A stretch of DNA of 16,449 nt from Alphaproteobacteria bacterium (lineage in GTDB: Bacteria > Pseudomonadota > Alphaproteobacteria > VGEJ01). The translations under genes and the position numbers were made by a program. How positions within the stretch are numbered: position 1 is the stretch's first letter; each line of letters begins with the position of its first letter. The DNA lies in the NCBI GenBank assembly GCA_016869335.1, contig VGEJ01000021.1:1-16449 (forward strand). Direction: 5' to 3'. The notes under the pieces were generated by a model. The model made no database searches. It saw only the letters and a program-made list of their open reading frames with translations, and had not been told where the DNA came from. Shown one piece after another: positions 8,355 to 15,356 of the stretch.

Positions 8355-8385
8355 ACTCACCCCTGATTCCGGGCACTAGGCTAGT

Positions 8386-8420
8386 CGAAACGAGAACGTC
8401 CGACACGGGGCCGGGCGTTC
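8386..8420 (-). terminator. Candidate terminator of the Bax inhibitor-1 family gene
   Basis: On the - strand, 21 nt after the stop, a 9-bp stem (8420-8412 with 8402-8394, one G-T pair, 9-nt loop) is followed by TCGTTTCG (8393-8386). The stem is strong but the T-tract is poor, so this is a weak intrinsic terminator candidate. Confidence 0.4.
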
Positions 8421-8441
8421 ACATCGCGCGCCGCGCCGGGG

Positions 8442-9161
8442 CTACTCGCGCTGCTGCCCGAACAGGCTCAGCAGCATCGTGAACAGGTTGATGAAATCGA
8501 GATAGAGCCGGAGCGCGCCGAGGATCGCCTTCTTGCCCGCGATCTCGGCGCTGTCACTCTCCAGGTACTCGCTCTTGATGCGCTGGGTGTCGAAGGCGGT
8601 CAGCCCAACGAACACCAGAACGCCGATCACCGAGATCGCGAAGTGCAGCGCCGAGGAGGCGAGGAAGAGGTTCACCACCGAGGCGATGATGATCCCGATC
8701 AGCCCCATGAACAGGAACGAGCCGATGTTCGTCAGGTCGCGCTTGGTGGTGTAGCCATAGAGGCTCATCGCGCCGAACGTGCCCGCGGTGATGAAAAAGA
8801 CGCGTGCCACGCTCACGCCCGTGTAGTGGGCGAACACTGTCGCGAGCGAGAGCCCCATCAACCCTGCGAACACCCAGTAGCTGGCCTGGGCCGCCGCCGC
8901 GCTCATCTTGTGCACCCGGGCGCTCAGGAGGAACACAAGGCCGAGCGGCGCCAGGATCACCACCCACATCAGGGGCGTCCCGAAGATGGCGTTGAACAGC
9001 GCCGGCGTATTGGCCACGACATAGGCAACGATGCCCGACAGCACGACGCCCGAGGCCATGTAGTTGTAGACGCGCAGCATGTAGGCGCGGAGGCCAGCGT
9101 CGATCTCCGCTCGTGCGGCTCCGCGCACCGTAGTGAGGGGGATACCGTAGTCTTCGGCCAT
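8442..9161 (-). CDS. Bax inhibitor-1/YccA family membrane protein (YbhL type)
   Basis: This 239-residue integral membrane protein of the BI-1/TMBIM family has seven hydrophobic segments. It ends in LYLDFINLFTMLLSLFGQQR, the family signature around the last helix, whose Asp belongs to the pH-sensing region of characterised relatives. Members form calcium-permeable channels in some systems, and the bacterial role is unsettled. The ATG at 9161 (MAEDYGIP) is preferred because AGGA lies 5 nt upstream and alphaproteobacterial homologues start alike. The open frame continues 23 codons upstream through the leader. The gene follows ybbP by 65 bp on the same strand but has its own promoter candidate. 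Confidence 0.95.
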   Translation of the reverse strand: MAEDYGIPLTTVRGAARAEIDAGLRAYMLRVYNYMASGVVLSGIVAYVVANTPALFNAIFGTPLMWVVILAPLGLVFLLSARVHKMSAAAAQASYWVFAGLMGLSLATVFAHYTGVSVARVFFITAGTFGAMSLYGYTTKRDLTNIGSFLFMGLIGIIIASVVNLFLASSALHFAISVIGVLVFVGLTAFDTQRIKSEYLESDSAEIAGKKAILGALRLYLDFINLFTMLLSLFGQQRE

Positions 9162-9200
9162 GATAGTCCTCGCCCTTCCTTCAGTCGGTTGCAGCACCGA
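9162..9200 (-). ncRNA. Possible ybhL leader RNA element
   Basis: The 5' leader on the - strand contains a 5-bp hairpin, TCGGT/ACCGA around GCTGCA (9200-9185), followed by the purine-rich GAAGGAAGGGCGAGGA up to the Shine-Dalgarno sequence. A conserved structured leader called the ybhL element is known upstream of this gene family in alphaproteobacteria. Gene and position fit, but the sequence match is from memory and not verified. Confidence 0.4.
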
Positions 9201-9230
9201 GTATATCGACCAATTGTAGCGTAAAATCAA
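9200..9230 (-). promoter_or_regulatory. Promoter candidate for the Bax inhibitor-1 family gene
   Basis: On the - strand, TTGATT (9230-9225) is followed by GATATA (9207-9202) at 17 bp, or by TATACT (9205-9200) at 19 bp. The AT-rich patch stands out locally. Its -35 overlaps the ybbP stop codon, so the gene can be transcribed independently of the ABC operon. Confidence 0.5.
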
Positions 9231-11776
9231 GACTGTGTGGCCTCGCGCAGCGCGGTTGCCGCCTTGTGGCCGAGGGCGCGGAGGCTGCCGAGCAAGCCAA
9301 ACAGCACGGCGATCGCCATGCCGCCCACTAACGTGAGCGCCGCCGGGCGAACCGCGAAGAGCCAGTCTGCTGCCATCACCTGGACCACGACGACCCAGGC
9401 CGCCACACTGCCGAGCCCGAGCGCGATCGCTCCTGCGGCGAGGCCGGTCAGGCCGTGCTCGATGAGCTGCGCCGCGAGGATGTCCTTGCGTTCCGCCCCG
9501 AGCACCTTGAGGACGACCGCTTGGCAGGTGCGGCGGCGGTGCTCGGCCGCGATCGCTCCGGCCAGTACCAGCGCCCCGGAGGCCAGGGCAACGGCGGCGG
9601 TGGCGTCGACGGCGAGGCTGATACGGCGGAGCAGGTTCTCGACCGCCGCCAGCGCCTCGCTCATCCGGATTGCCGTGATATTGCCGAAACGCCCGGTCAC
9701 CGCCCGCTGCAGGCGCTCTTCTTCCTCTGCCGGCACCCGCACGGTCGCGATGTAGGTGTGGGGCGCCGCGGCGAGGGTGGCCGGGTCGAATAGGAGCGTG
9801 AAGTTGAGGCCGAGCGTCCCCCAGTCGATCGCGCGCAGGCTCGCGATCGTGGCGTCGATATCGCGTCCGAGGACGTTAACCGTGAGCCGGTCGCCAATCG
9901 CAAGCCCGAATCCCTGAGCCAGGTCGGCATCGAAGGAGAGTAGCGGAGGCCCGCTGTGGTCGGCGCGCCACCAGGTACCGGCGACGACCCGCGCTCCCTC
10001 CGGCGGCTCGGCCGCGTAGGTGACGCCGCGGTCGCTCCCCAGCGCCCAGCGCGCGTTGGGCGCCACCTTGGCCTGGGCAGCGTCGACCGGCACGCCGTTG
10101 ATCGCCATGATGCGACCGCGCAGTGAGGGAACACGGGTGAATCCTTGGACGCCCGGCGTCGCCGCGACGATGGCATCGAAGCCGGCGATCTGGTCGGACT
10201 GGATATCGACGAAGAAGAACGAGGGCGCCGCAGCCGGCAGGCGTTCGCTGACCTGGCGGACCAGGTTGGCCTCGATCAGCGCGATGGCGGTCAGAAGGGT
10301 AAGACCGAGCCCGAAGGACAGCATGACCGCCGGCGTCGGCGTGCCCGGCCGGTAGAGGTTGGCGAGTGCCAGACGAAGGTGCGGCTGGCGGGGCCGTCCC
10401 ACCGCCCGGGCCGCCACCATCAGCAGCCAGGCCGCGGCGCGGAAGGCGGCAAAGCTCGCCACGGCGCCGCCGACGAACCACAATGCCAGAGCGCGGTCGG
10501 CGGCGCTGACCACGGCGAGCCCGGCCAGGGCCGCGAACGTCAGCACGATGGCCAGCAGAAACGACGGGCGGGGCCACCGGCGGGCGGGGCTAACGGCGTC
10601 GCGAAAGAGCGCGGCGGCCGGCAGCTCGCACGCGCGGGCGAGCGGCCAGAGCGCGAAGGCAAGTGCCGTCAACAGCCCGAAGAGCGCGGCCAAGCCCAGG
10701 GGTTTCAGGTAGATCCCGAAGCCCAGGGCCACCGGCAGGTCGCCGGCGAGCGCGCGCGACACGGCGAGCGGCGCCAGGGCGCCCAGGGCGAGGCCGATCA
10801 GAATCCCCGCCAGCGCCAGCGCCAGCACCTGCCACAGGTAAATGCGGAAGATCAGTCCTGCCGGCGCGCCCACGCACTTGAGGATGGCGATCGCCGCCGT
10901 CTTGGCATCGAGGTGTGCTTTCACCGCGTTGGCCACGCCGACGCCCCCGACCAGCAAGGCGGCGAGTCCTGCCAGAGTCAGGAACAGACCGAACCGCATG
11001 ACGAAAGAGCGGATCTCGGCTGGCCCGTCGCGGTAGTCGCGAATACGCCACCCAGCCTCGGGGAATCGCTTCTTGGTCTGTTCGATCCACGCGGCGAGAT
11101 CGCGCTCAGGCGACAGCGCGAGCCGGTAGCCGTGGCGAATCAGGCTCCCTTTGCGGAGGAGCCCGGCCGCCGCCAGGCCGTCCATGCCGATGAGGAGGCG
11201 CGGCCCGAGCTGAAAACCGGAAGCCGAGCGGTCGGGTTCCGCTACGATCGCGCCCCGCACCAGGAAACGCGCCTCGCCGACGATCACCGGATCGCCGACG
11301 CGCAGGCCCAGGCGAACGAGCAGGTCCGGATCGGCGGCGACGCCGAACCCCCCGCCGTCAGCGCCGAACGCCTCGCTACCGGGCCGCGCCGGGTCGAGCG
11401 TCAGCGCTCCGTACAGCGGGTATGCGCCATCGACGGCCTTGAGTTCGACCAGCGTCGAGCGGCCCGCCACGGTCCGCGCCATCGCCCGCATCGTGGTCAC
11501 AGCGGATAGGCGTCCCGCTGCCGCGAGATAGCCGAGCTCCTCGGCGGAGGCGCTGCGCTGGGTCAGCTCGAGCTCCACGTCCGCGCCCAACAGGAGGCGG
11601 GAATCCTGGCGCAGCCCCGTCTGCACCGCCTCGGTGATCGCGCCGATGCCGGCGATCGTCATCACGCCGAGGGTGAGGCAGGCCATGAACAGGCGGAACC
11701 CGCGAACCCCGCCGCGCAACTCGCGGCGGGCGAGTCGCAGGGCCAGCGCTTGGCGGCGCAGCTCGGCCGCGATCAT
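9227..11776 (-). CDS. ybbP: ABC transporter permease, YbbP family (two FtsX domains)
   Basis: This 849-residue inner-membrane protein matches the YbbP family of MacB/FtsX-type permeases, encoded beside the ATPase YbbA and the esterase TesA. Its layout is an N-terminal helix (about 29-48), a large periplasmic region (about 50-255), a first FtsX-type helix group (about 258-385), a helix pair (about 405-455), a further helix near 483-500, a second periplasmic region and a C-terminal FtsX domain with three helices (about 715-832). Such mechanotransmission-type systems usually move lipids or lipoproteins; the substrate here is unknown. Its ATG overlaps the ybbA stop as ATGA (11773-11776), indicating translational coupling. 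Confidence 0.93.
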   Translation of the reverse strand: MIAAELRRQALALRLARRELRGGVRGFRLFMACLTLGVMTIAGIGAITEAVQTGLRQDSRLLLGADVELELTQRSASAEELGYLAAAGRLSAVTTMRAMARTVAGRSTLVELKAVDGAYPLYGALTLDPARPGSEAFGADGGGFGVAADPDLLVRLGLRVGDPVIVGEARFLVRGAIVAEPDRSASGFQLGPRLLIGMDGLAAAGLLRKGSLIRHGYRLALSPERDLAAWIEQTKKRFPEAGWRIRDYRDGPAEIRSFVMRFGLFLTLAGLAALLVGGVGVANAVKAHLDAKTAAIAILKCVGAPAGLIFRIYLWQVLALALAGILIGLALGALAPLAVSRALAGDLPVALGFGIYLKPLGLAALFGLLTALAFALWPLARACELPAAALFRDAVSPARRWPRPSFLLAIVLTFAALAGLAVVSAADRALALWFVGGAVASFAAFRAAAWLLMVAARAVGRPRQPHLRLALANLYRPGTPTPAVMLSFGLGLTLLTAIALIEANLVRQVSERLPAAAPSFFFVDIQSDQIAGFDAIVAATPGVQGFTRVPSLRGRIMAINGVPVDAAQAKVAPNARWALGSDRGVTYAAEPPEGARVVAGTWWRADHSGPPLLSFDADLAQGFGLAIGDRLTVNVLGRDIDATIASLRAIDWGTLGLNFTLLFDPATLAAAPHTYIATVRVPAEEEERLQRAVTGRFGNITAIRMSEALAAVENLLRRISLAVDATAAVALASGALVLAGAIAAEHRRRTCQAVVLKVLGAERKDILAAQLIEHGLTGLAAGAIALGLGSVAAWVVVVQVMAADWLFAVRPAALTLVGGMAIAVLFGLLGSLRALGHKAATALREATQS

Positions 11777-12501
11777 GGCCGCTCTCCGGCCGGTTCGGGG
11801 TCCGGATCGTGCATCGAGTCAGCGACGATCCGACCGTCGTTCAGCCGCACGATGCGATCGCAGCGGCCCGCCAGATCGGCGTCGTGGGTGATCAGCACCA
11901 GTGTCGCGCCCACCCGAGCGCGGAGCGCGAACATCAGGTCGATGACCGCGCGCCCGGTTTCGCCGTCGAGGTTGCCCGTGGGCTCGTCGGCAAGCAGGAG
12001 CTTGGGCTGGATCACGAGCGCGCGGGCAAGCGCCACGCGCTGCTGCTCACCGCCTGAGAGCTGGGCCGGATAGTGTCGCAAGCGCGGTGCCAATCCGACC
12101 CGTTCGAGCTCGCGCGCGGCGGCGGCGAACGCATCACGCCGGCCGGCGAGTTCGAGCGGAATGGCGACATTCTCGTGCGCCGTCATCGTCGGGACCAGGT
12201 GGAACGATTGGAACACGATGCCGACGTGATGGCGGCGAAAGCGCGCCAGCGCATCCTCTGACAGATCGTTCAGGCGCGCCGCCGCCACCTCCACCGTTCC
12301 GCTGCTCGGCCGCTCCAATCCCGCGATGACCGCCATCAGGCTCGACTTGCCCGAGCCCGAAGGGCCGATCAGCCCGACGCTCTGGCGCGCCGGGATGGAC
12401 AGGTCGATGCCGTGCAGGATGTTGACGAGCCCGGCCTCGCTTCTCAGACTGAGCGTCACGCCCGTGAGCCGCACCATCGACCCAAGCCGAGTATCGGTCA
12501 T
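11773..12501 (-). CDS. ybbA: ABC transporter ATP-binding protein, YbbA (LolD/MacB type)
   Basis: This 242-residue ATPase partners the YbbP permease. Complete motifs are visible: Walker A GPSGSGKSS (46-54), Q-loop Gln98 in IVFQSFHLVP, signature LSGGEQQR (148-155), Walker B LLLADEP (168-174), D-loop GNLD and H-loop His206 in ITHD. IVFQSFHLVPTMTAHENV and ADEPTGNLD are typical of the LolD/MacB/YbbA branch. The start at ATG 12501 shares bases with the tesA start on the other strand, so promoters for each must lie inside the other's coding sequence or tesA must start later. Confidence 0.95.
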   Translation of the reverse strand: MTDTRLGSMVRLTGVTLSLRSEAGLVNILHGIDLSIPARQSVGLIGPSGSGKSSLMAVIAGLERPSSGTVEVAAARLNDLSEDALARFRRHHVGIVFQSFHLVPTMTAHENVAIPLELAGRRDAFAAAARELERVGLAPRLRHYPAQLSGGEQQRVALARALVIQPKLLLADEPTGNLDGETGRAVIDLMFALRARVGATLVLITHDADLAGRCDRIVRLNDGRIVADSMHDPDPEPAGERP

Positions 12502-13213
12502 GCATGCACCCTTCGACCCCCCTGGTCGCCCCCTTTCGAGCGGCCGGGTCCGACCGGCCGCATCTTATCCGAGGCGCGCCGCCGGCGCGGCGTTCCTCGG
12601 CATGGTCATCGCCCCGACCGTGCTGGCTTCCGCGCTCGCGCGGGCCGCGCTGGCGGCGGACAGCGCCATCGTGCTCTGCCTCGGCGATAGCCTTACCGCG
12701 GGCTACGGTCTGAGCGCCGCCGAGGCCTTCCCGGCGCAGCTCGAGGCGGCGCTGCGGAGCGAGGGCATGGCCGTGCGGGTCGTCAACGCGGGGGTCTCGG
12801 GCGATACCACGGCCGGCGGCCTGGCGCGGCTCGACTGGGTGCTGGCCGAGCGGCCGGACCTGGTCGTGGTCGAACTCGGCGCCAACGACGCGCTGCGCGG
12901 CTTCGAGCCCAGCCTGACGGAGGCAAACCTCGACGCCATCCTGAGCCGGCTCGGTGCCGAGCGGTTGCCAGTCGTCTTGGCCGGGATGCTGGCACCGCTC
13001 AATCTCGGGCCCGATTACGGCAACGCGTTCAACGGCATCTACCCGCGCCTTGCCGCCAAGTACGGCACGACGCTCTATCCGTTCTTCCTCGACGGGGTGG
13101 CCGCAGAGCCGGCGTTCAACCAGGACGACGGCATCCACCCGAACGCGGCCGGCGTGGCGCGCATCGTCGCCGGCATCCGACCGATCATCGCCGAGCTGTT
13201 GCCGAGATCATGA
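12500..13213 (+). CDS. tesA: Arylesterase / lysophospholipase TesA (SGNH hydrolase)
   Basis: This is a secreted SGNH/GDSL hydrolase of the TesA family (thioesterase I, lysophospholipase L1 and arylesterase activities in E. coli). The blocks are all present: GDSL (62-65, nucleophile Ser64), Gly101 in VSGDTT, GAND (127-130, Asn129) and DGIHP (210-214, Asp210 and His213). A signal peptide is visible: RR at 25-26, a hydrophobic core at about 27-47, and a likely cut after ARAALA (residue 52). With ATG 12500 the n-region is about 26 residues, unusually long. The in-frame ATG 12602 would remove the two arginines and leave an uncharged signal, so 12500 is preferred. It is divergent from ybbA and overlaps thpR by 4 bp. 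Confidence 0.93.
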   Translation: MHAPFDPPGRPLSSGRVRPAASYPRRAAGAAFLGMVIAPTVLASALARAALAADSAIVLCLGDSLTAGYGLSAAEAFPAQLEAALRSEGMAVRVVNAGVSGDTTAGGLARLDWVLAERPDLVVVELGANDALRGFEPSLTEANLDAILSRLGAERLPVVLAGMLAPLNLGPDYGNAFNGIYPRLAAKYGTTLYPFFLDGVAAEPAFNQDDGIHPNAAGVARIVAGIRPIIAELLPRS

Positions 13214-13785
13214 ACATGGCTCGCCTGTTCGTCGGGTTGCCCCTGCCGGAGGCCGTCGCGGACCGGTTGGGTGCGGTTTGTGGCGGCGTACCCGGCGCCC
13301 GCTGGTTGCGGCCCGATCAGTTTCACCTGACGCTCCGCTTCATCGGCGAGGTCGATGGCGGCGTGTTTGACGATCTGCGCTTCGAGCTCGGCCGCGTCCG
13401 GTCTGCGGCCTTTGCGATGGGGCTCTCGGGCATCGATCTCCTCGGCAATCGGCGGCGCGCGCACGTCCTGTTCGCCGCTGTTCCGTCTTGTCCGCCAATG
13501 TTCGAACTGCAGGCGCGCATCGAGGCCGCGGTGTGCCGCGTCGGCTTGCCACCGGAGCGGCGGCGATTCGCCCCGCACGTCACGCTGGCCCGCCTCAATG
13601 GCGCGCCGCCCGCCAAGGTCTGCGACTACCTCGGCCAGTTCGGCCTGTTCCAAGCCGGTCCGTTCGCGGTCGAGCGGTTCGCGCTGTTCTCGTCTCACCT
13701 TTCGCGCTCGGGTTCGATCTACCGCGCCGAGGCGACCTACCCGCTGCAGCGCCAGCACGCTCTTACCGGCGCGTGGGCCTCTTGA
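13210..13785 (+). CDS. thpR: RNA 2',3'-cyclic phosphodiesterase (ThpR/LigT)
   Basis: This 191-residue member of the 2H phosphoesterase superfamily has both HxTx motifs, HLTL (39-42) and HVTL (123-126), about 80 residues apart as expected. The context RWLRPDQFHLTLRFIGEVD is typical of ThpR. Family enzymes open 2',3'-cyclic phosphates on RNA and can ligate tRNA halves in vitro. The ATG overlaps the tesA stop as ATGA (13210-13213), so the genes are coupled. An ATG two codons later is an alternative. Its last 23 bp overlap the end of the convergent TfoX-domain gene. Confidence 0.94.
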   Translation: MNMARLFVGLPLPEAVADRLGAVCGGVPGARWLRPDQFHLTLRFIGEVDGGVFDDLRFELGRVRSAAFAMGLSGIDLLGNRRRAHVLFAAVPSCPPMFELQARIEAAVCRVGLPPERRRFAPHVTLARLNGAPPAKVCDYLGQFGLFQAGPFAVERFALFSSHLSRSGSIYRAEATYPLQRQHALTGAWAS

Positions 13786-14134
13786 GGGCGCGGACGCGCG
13801 AGGCCGCGGCAACGGCCAGTTCCGCCCACGACAGCAGCGCCTCAGACGCGGCGAGCGCGCCCTCCGGCGCCAGCCAGTACGACATCTCGATCCGGCGCTG
13901 CGCGCTCTGGTAGACGAACGGCCTGCTTCCGGCCGCAGCAAAGCGCCCCCTGGTGTCGCCATCGACCTTGAGGTAGAGCCGCTTGCCGGCGATCAGGCCG
14001 AACATCAGATCGTCGCGATAGACGCCCCAGCCGCCGAACATCGCGCGCGCCCGCACCAGCCCGAGCGGCACGAGCCGGGCGACGACCGCGCGGACGAACG
14101 GATCGTCGCGGCGCCTGTGCCGCCCTGCTGGCAC
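13763..14134 (-). CDS. TfoX/Sxy N-terminal domain protein
   Basis: This 123-residue protein consists of a TfoX N-terminal domain only. The signature is MFGGWGVYRDDLMFGLI (32-48), then RLYLKVD, RGRFAAAGSRPFVYQ and MSYWLAPE. The C-terminal domain of the competence regulators TfoX/Sxy is absent; stand-alone N-domain proteins are common in alphaproteobacteria and have no settled function. The start is GTG 14134, 3 nt after the lipoyl gene stop, so it is the last gene of the E1 operon. An N-terminal Arg-rich stretch (RHRRRDD) precedes the domain. Confidence 0.9.
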   Translation of the reverse strand: MPAGRHRRRDDPFVRAVVARLVPLGLVRARAMFGGWGVYRDDLMFGLIAGKRLYLKVDGDTRGRFAAAGSRPFVYQSAQRRIEMSYWLAPEGALAASEALLSWAELAVAAASRVRALKRPTRR

Positions 14135-14137
14135 CGC

Positions 14138-14377
14138 TCAGGGGGCCTCCGCGATCCGGCAGATCACGGCGCCGACCACGGTCGGGGACGGCGCCGGGAC
14201 GACGATCTCGGCGACGCGTCCCGGCGCGCCGGCCTCGATCTCGACGGTGGTTTTTTCCGACTCGACCTCGGCGACGATCGTGCCGGGCTCGACCCGATCG
14301 CCGACCGCCACGCGCCAGGCGATCACATCGACCTCGACGGTCGCCTGGCCGAGCTTCGGGATCACGACGTCGTGCAT
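14138..14377 (-). CDS. Free-standing lipoyl-domain carrier protein (79 residues)
   Basis: This 79-residue protein is one complete lipoyl/biotinyl-type domain: MHDVVIPKLGQ, GDRVEPG, then VESEKTTVEIEA with the modifiable Lys42, and a closing GAVICRI. SEKTTVEI is closer to lipoyl (E2-type) than to biotinyl (MKM) domains. An E2 normally continues into a peripheral-subunit binding domain and an acyltransferase domain; here the frame stops after the single domain. The ATG at 14377 is 7 nt after the E1 beta stop. It presumably carries the intermediate made by the E1 proteins. Biotin attachment is the less likely alternative. Confidence 0.88.
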   Translation of the reverse strand: MHDVVIPKLGQATVEVDVIAWRVAVGDRVEPGTIVAEVESEKTTVEIEAGAPGRVAEIVVPAPSPTVVGAVICRIAEAP

Positions 14378-14384
14378 CGCCCCC

Positions 14385-15356
14385 TCAGCCGCACACGACG
14401 CGGATCGCCGCGCCCAACCGCTCCGGCCCCGGCAGGGCCGCCTTCTCCAGCGGGGCGCTGAAGGCGATCGGCGCATCGGCTCGGGTGATGCGCTTGATCG
14501 GCGCCTTGAGCGCGCCGAACACGCGCTCGGCGAGCAGCGCCGCGACCTCGGCGGCGAAGCCGCAGGTCCGGTTGGTGTCATCGTAGATGACGACCCGCCC
14601 GGTCCGCGCCGCGGCCGCGCACAGGCCGTCCTTGTCGAGCGGCAGGAGGCTCCGCGGGTCCCACACCTGAACGCTGATCCCCTCCGTTGCGAAACTGTCG
14701 GCGACCTGGATCGCCTCGGGCACGAGGTGGCCGACCGCGACGACGGTGACATCGCTCCCCGGCCGCTTGATCTCGCCGACGCCGAACGGGATCGCGTACG
14801 CCTCCTCCGGTACCTCGCCCCGCAGTGCCAGGCACGCGGCCGGCGCGAAGAACGCGACGGGATCGTCCTCACGGATGGCGCTGATGAGGAGGCCCTTGGC
14901 GTCATAGGCGCTCGCGGCGCAGACCGTCTTGATGCCGGCGTGGAGGAAGTACGGATAGGGGTTGTCGGCGTGCTGCCCGGCGAGCCCATTGCGGGCGCCA
15001 CTCGCCATCACCGTGTAGGTGACCGGCACCGTCGCCTGCCCCCCCATCATCAGCCGCATCTTGGCCGCATTGTTCACGAGCTGGTCGAAGGCCAGGTAGA
15101 CCAGCGAGGCGATCTGGAACTGAACGATCGGGCGCAGCCCGGCCATCGCGGCACCGGTGCCGAAGCCGACGAACGCCGCCTCCGAGATCGGCGTGTCGAG
15201 CACCCGCTCCGGCCCGAACTTGGCTAGGAGCCCGCGCGTCTCGCCGCGCAGATTGCCGCGGATGTCCTCGCCCAGGATGATCATGGCGGAGTCGCGCTCC
15301 ATCTCCTGGTGGTAGGCCTCGTTCATGGCCTGCAGGTAGCGCAGTTGCCGGCTCAT
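14385..15356 (-). CDS. 2-oxoacid/acetoin dehydrogenase E1 component, beta subunit
   Basis: The beta subunit completes the active site of alpha2beta2 thiamine-diphosphate E1 enzymes. The 323 residues include GED (29-31), DTPISEAAFVGFGTGAAMAG (54-73) with the conserved Glu59, FDQLVNNAAKMR, QHADNPYP (128-135) and a C-terminal transketolase-type domain. The usual FFE-type segment near 170 reads FFAPAACL, without its acidic residue, and QHS is QHA, so the substrate pocket or interface may differ from well-known pyruvate or acetoin enzymes. Its ATG overlaps the E1 alpha stop as ATGA (15353-15356). An acoB-like role is possible, but the sequence does not fix the substrate. Confidence 0.92.
   Translation of the reverse strand: MSRQLRYLQAMNEAYHQEMERDSAMIILGEDIRGNLRGETRGLLAKFGPERVLDTPISEAAFVGFGTGAAMAGLRPIVQFQIASLVYLAFDQLVNNAAKMRLMMGGQATVPVTYTVMASGARNGLAGQHADNPYPYFLHAGIKTVCAASAYDAKGLLISAIREDDPVAFFAPAACLALRGEVPEEAYAIPFGVGEIKRPGSDVTVVAVGHLVPEAIQVADSFATEGISVQVWDPRSLLPLDKDGLCAAAARTGRVVIYDDTNRTCGFAAEVAALLAERVFGALKAPIKRITRADAPIAFSAPLEKAALPGPERLGAAIRVVCG

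Noticed and set aside
8212..8355. 47-codon rightward frame from ATG 8212 in the hairpin cluster
   Set aside because: It has no ribosome binding site and no recognisable protein. The base pattern is explained by inverted repeats rather than codon structure.
7329..8360. 343-residue leftward open frame over the DUF924 gene and the hairpin gap
   Set aside because: It is antisense to the well-supported DUF924 gene, and its N-terminal part only translates the inverted repeats.
10145..11509. 454-residue rightward open frame
   Set aside because: It is entirely antisense to ybbP. Its composition, rich in Arg, Glu, Gln and Gly, is typical of antisense frames in GC-rich DNA.
14247..15227. 326-residue rightward open frame opposite the E1 beta gene
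   Set aside because: It is antisense to E1 beta and the lipoyl gene, both supported by clear motifs.
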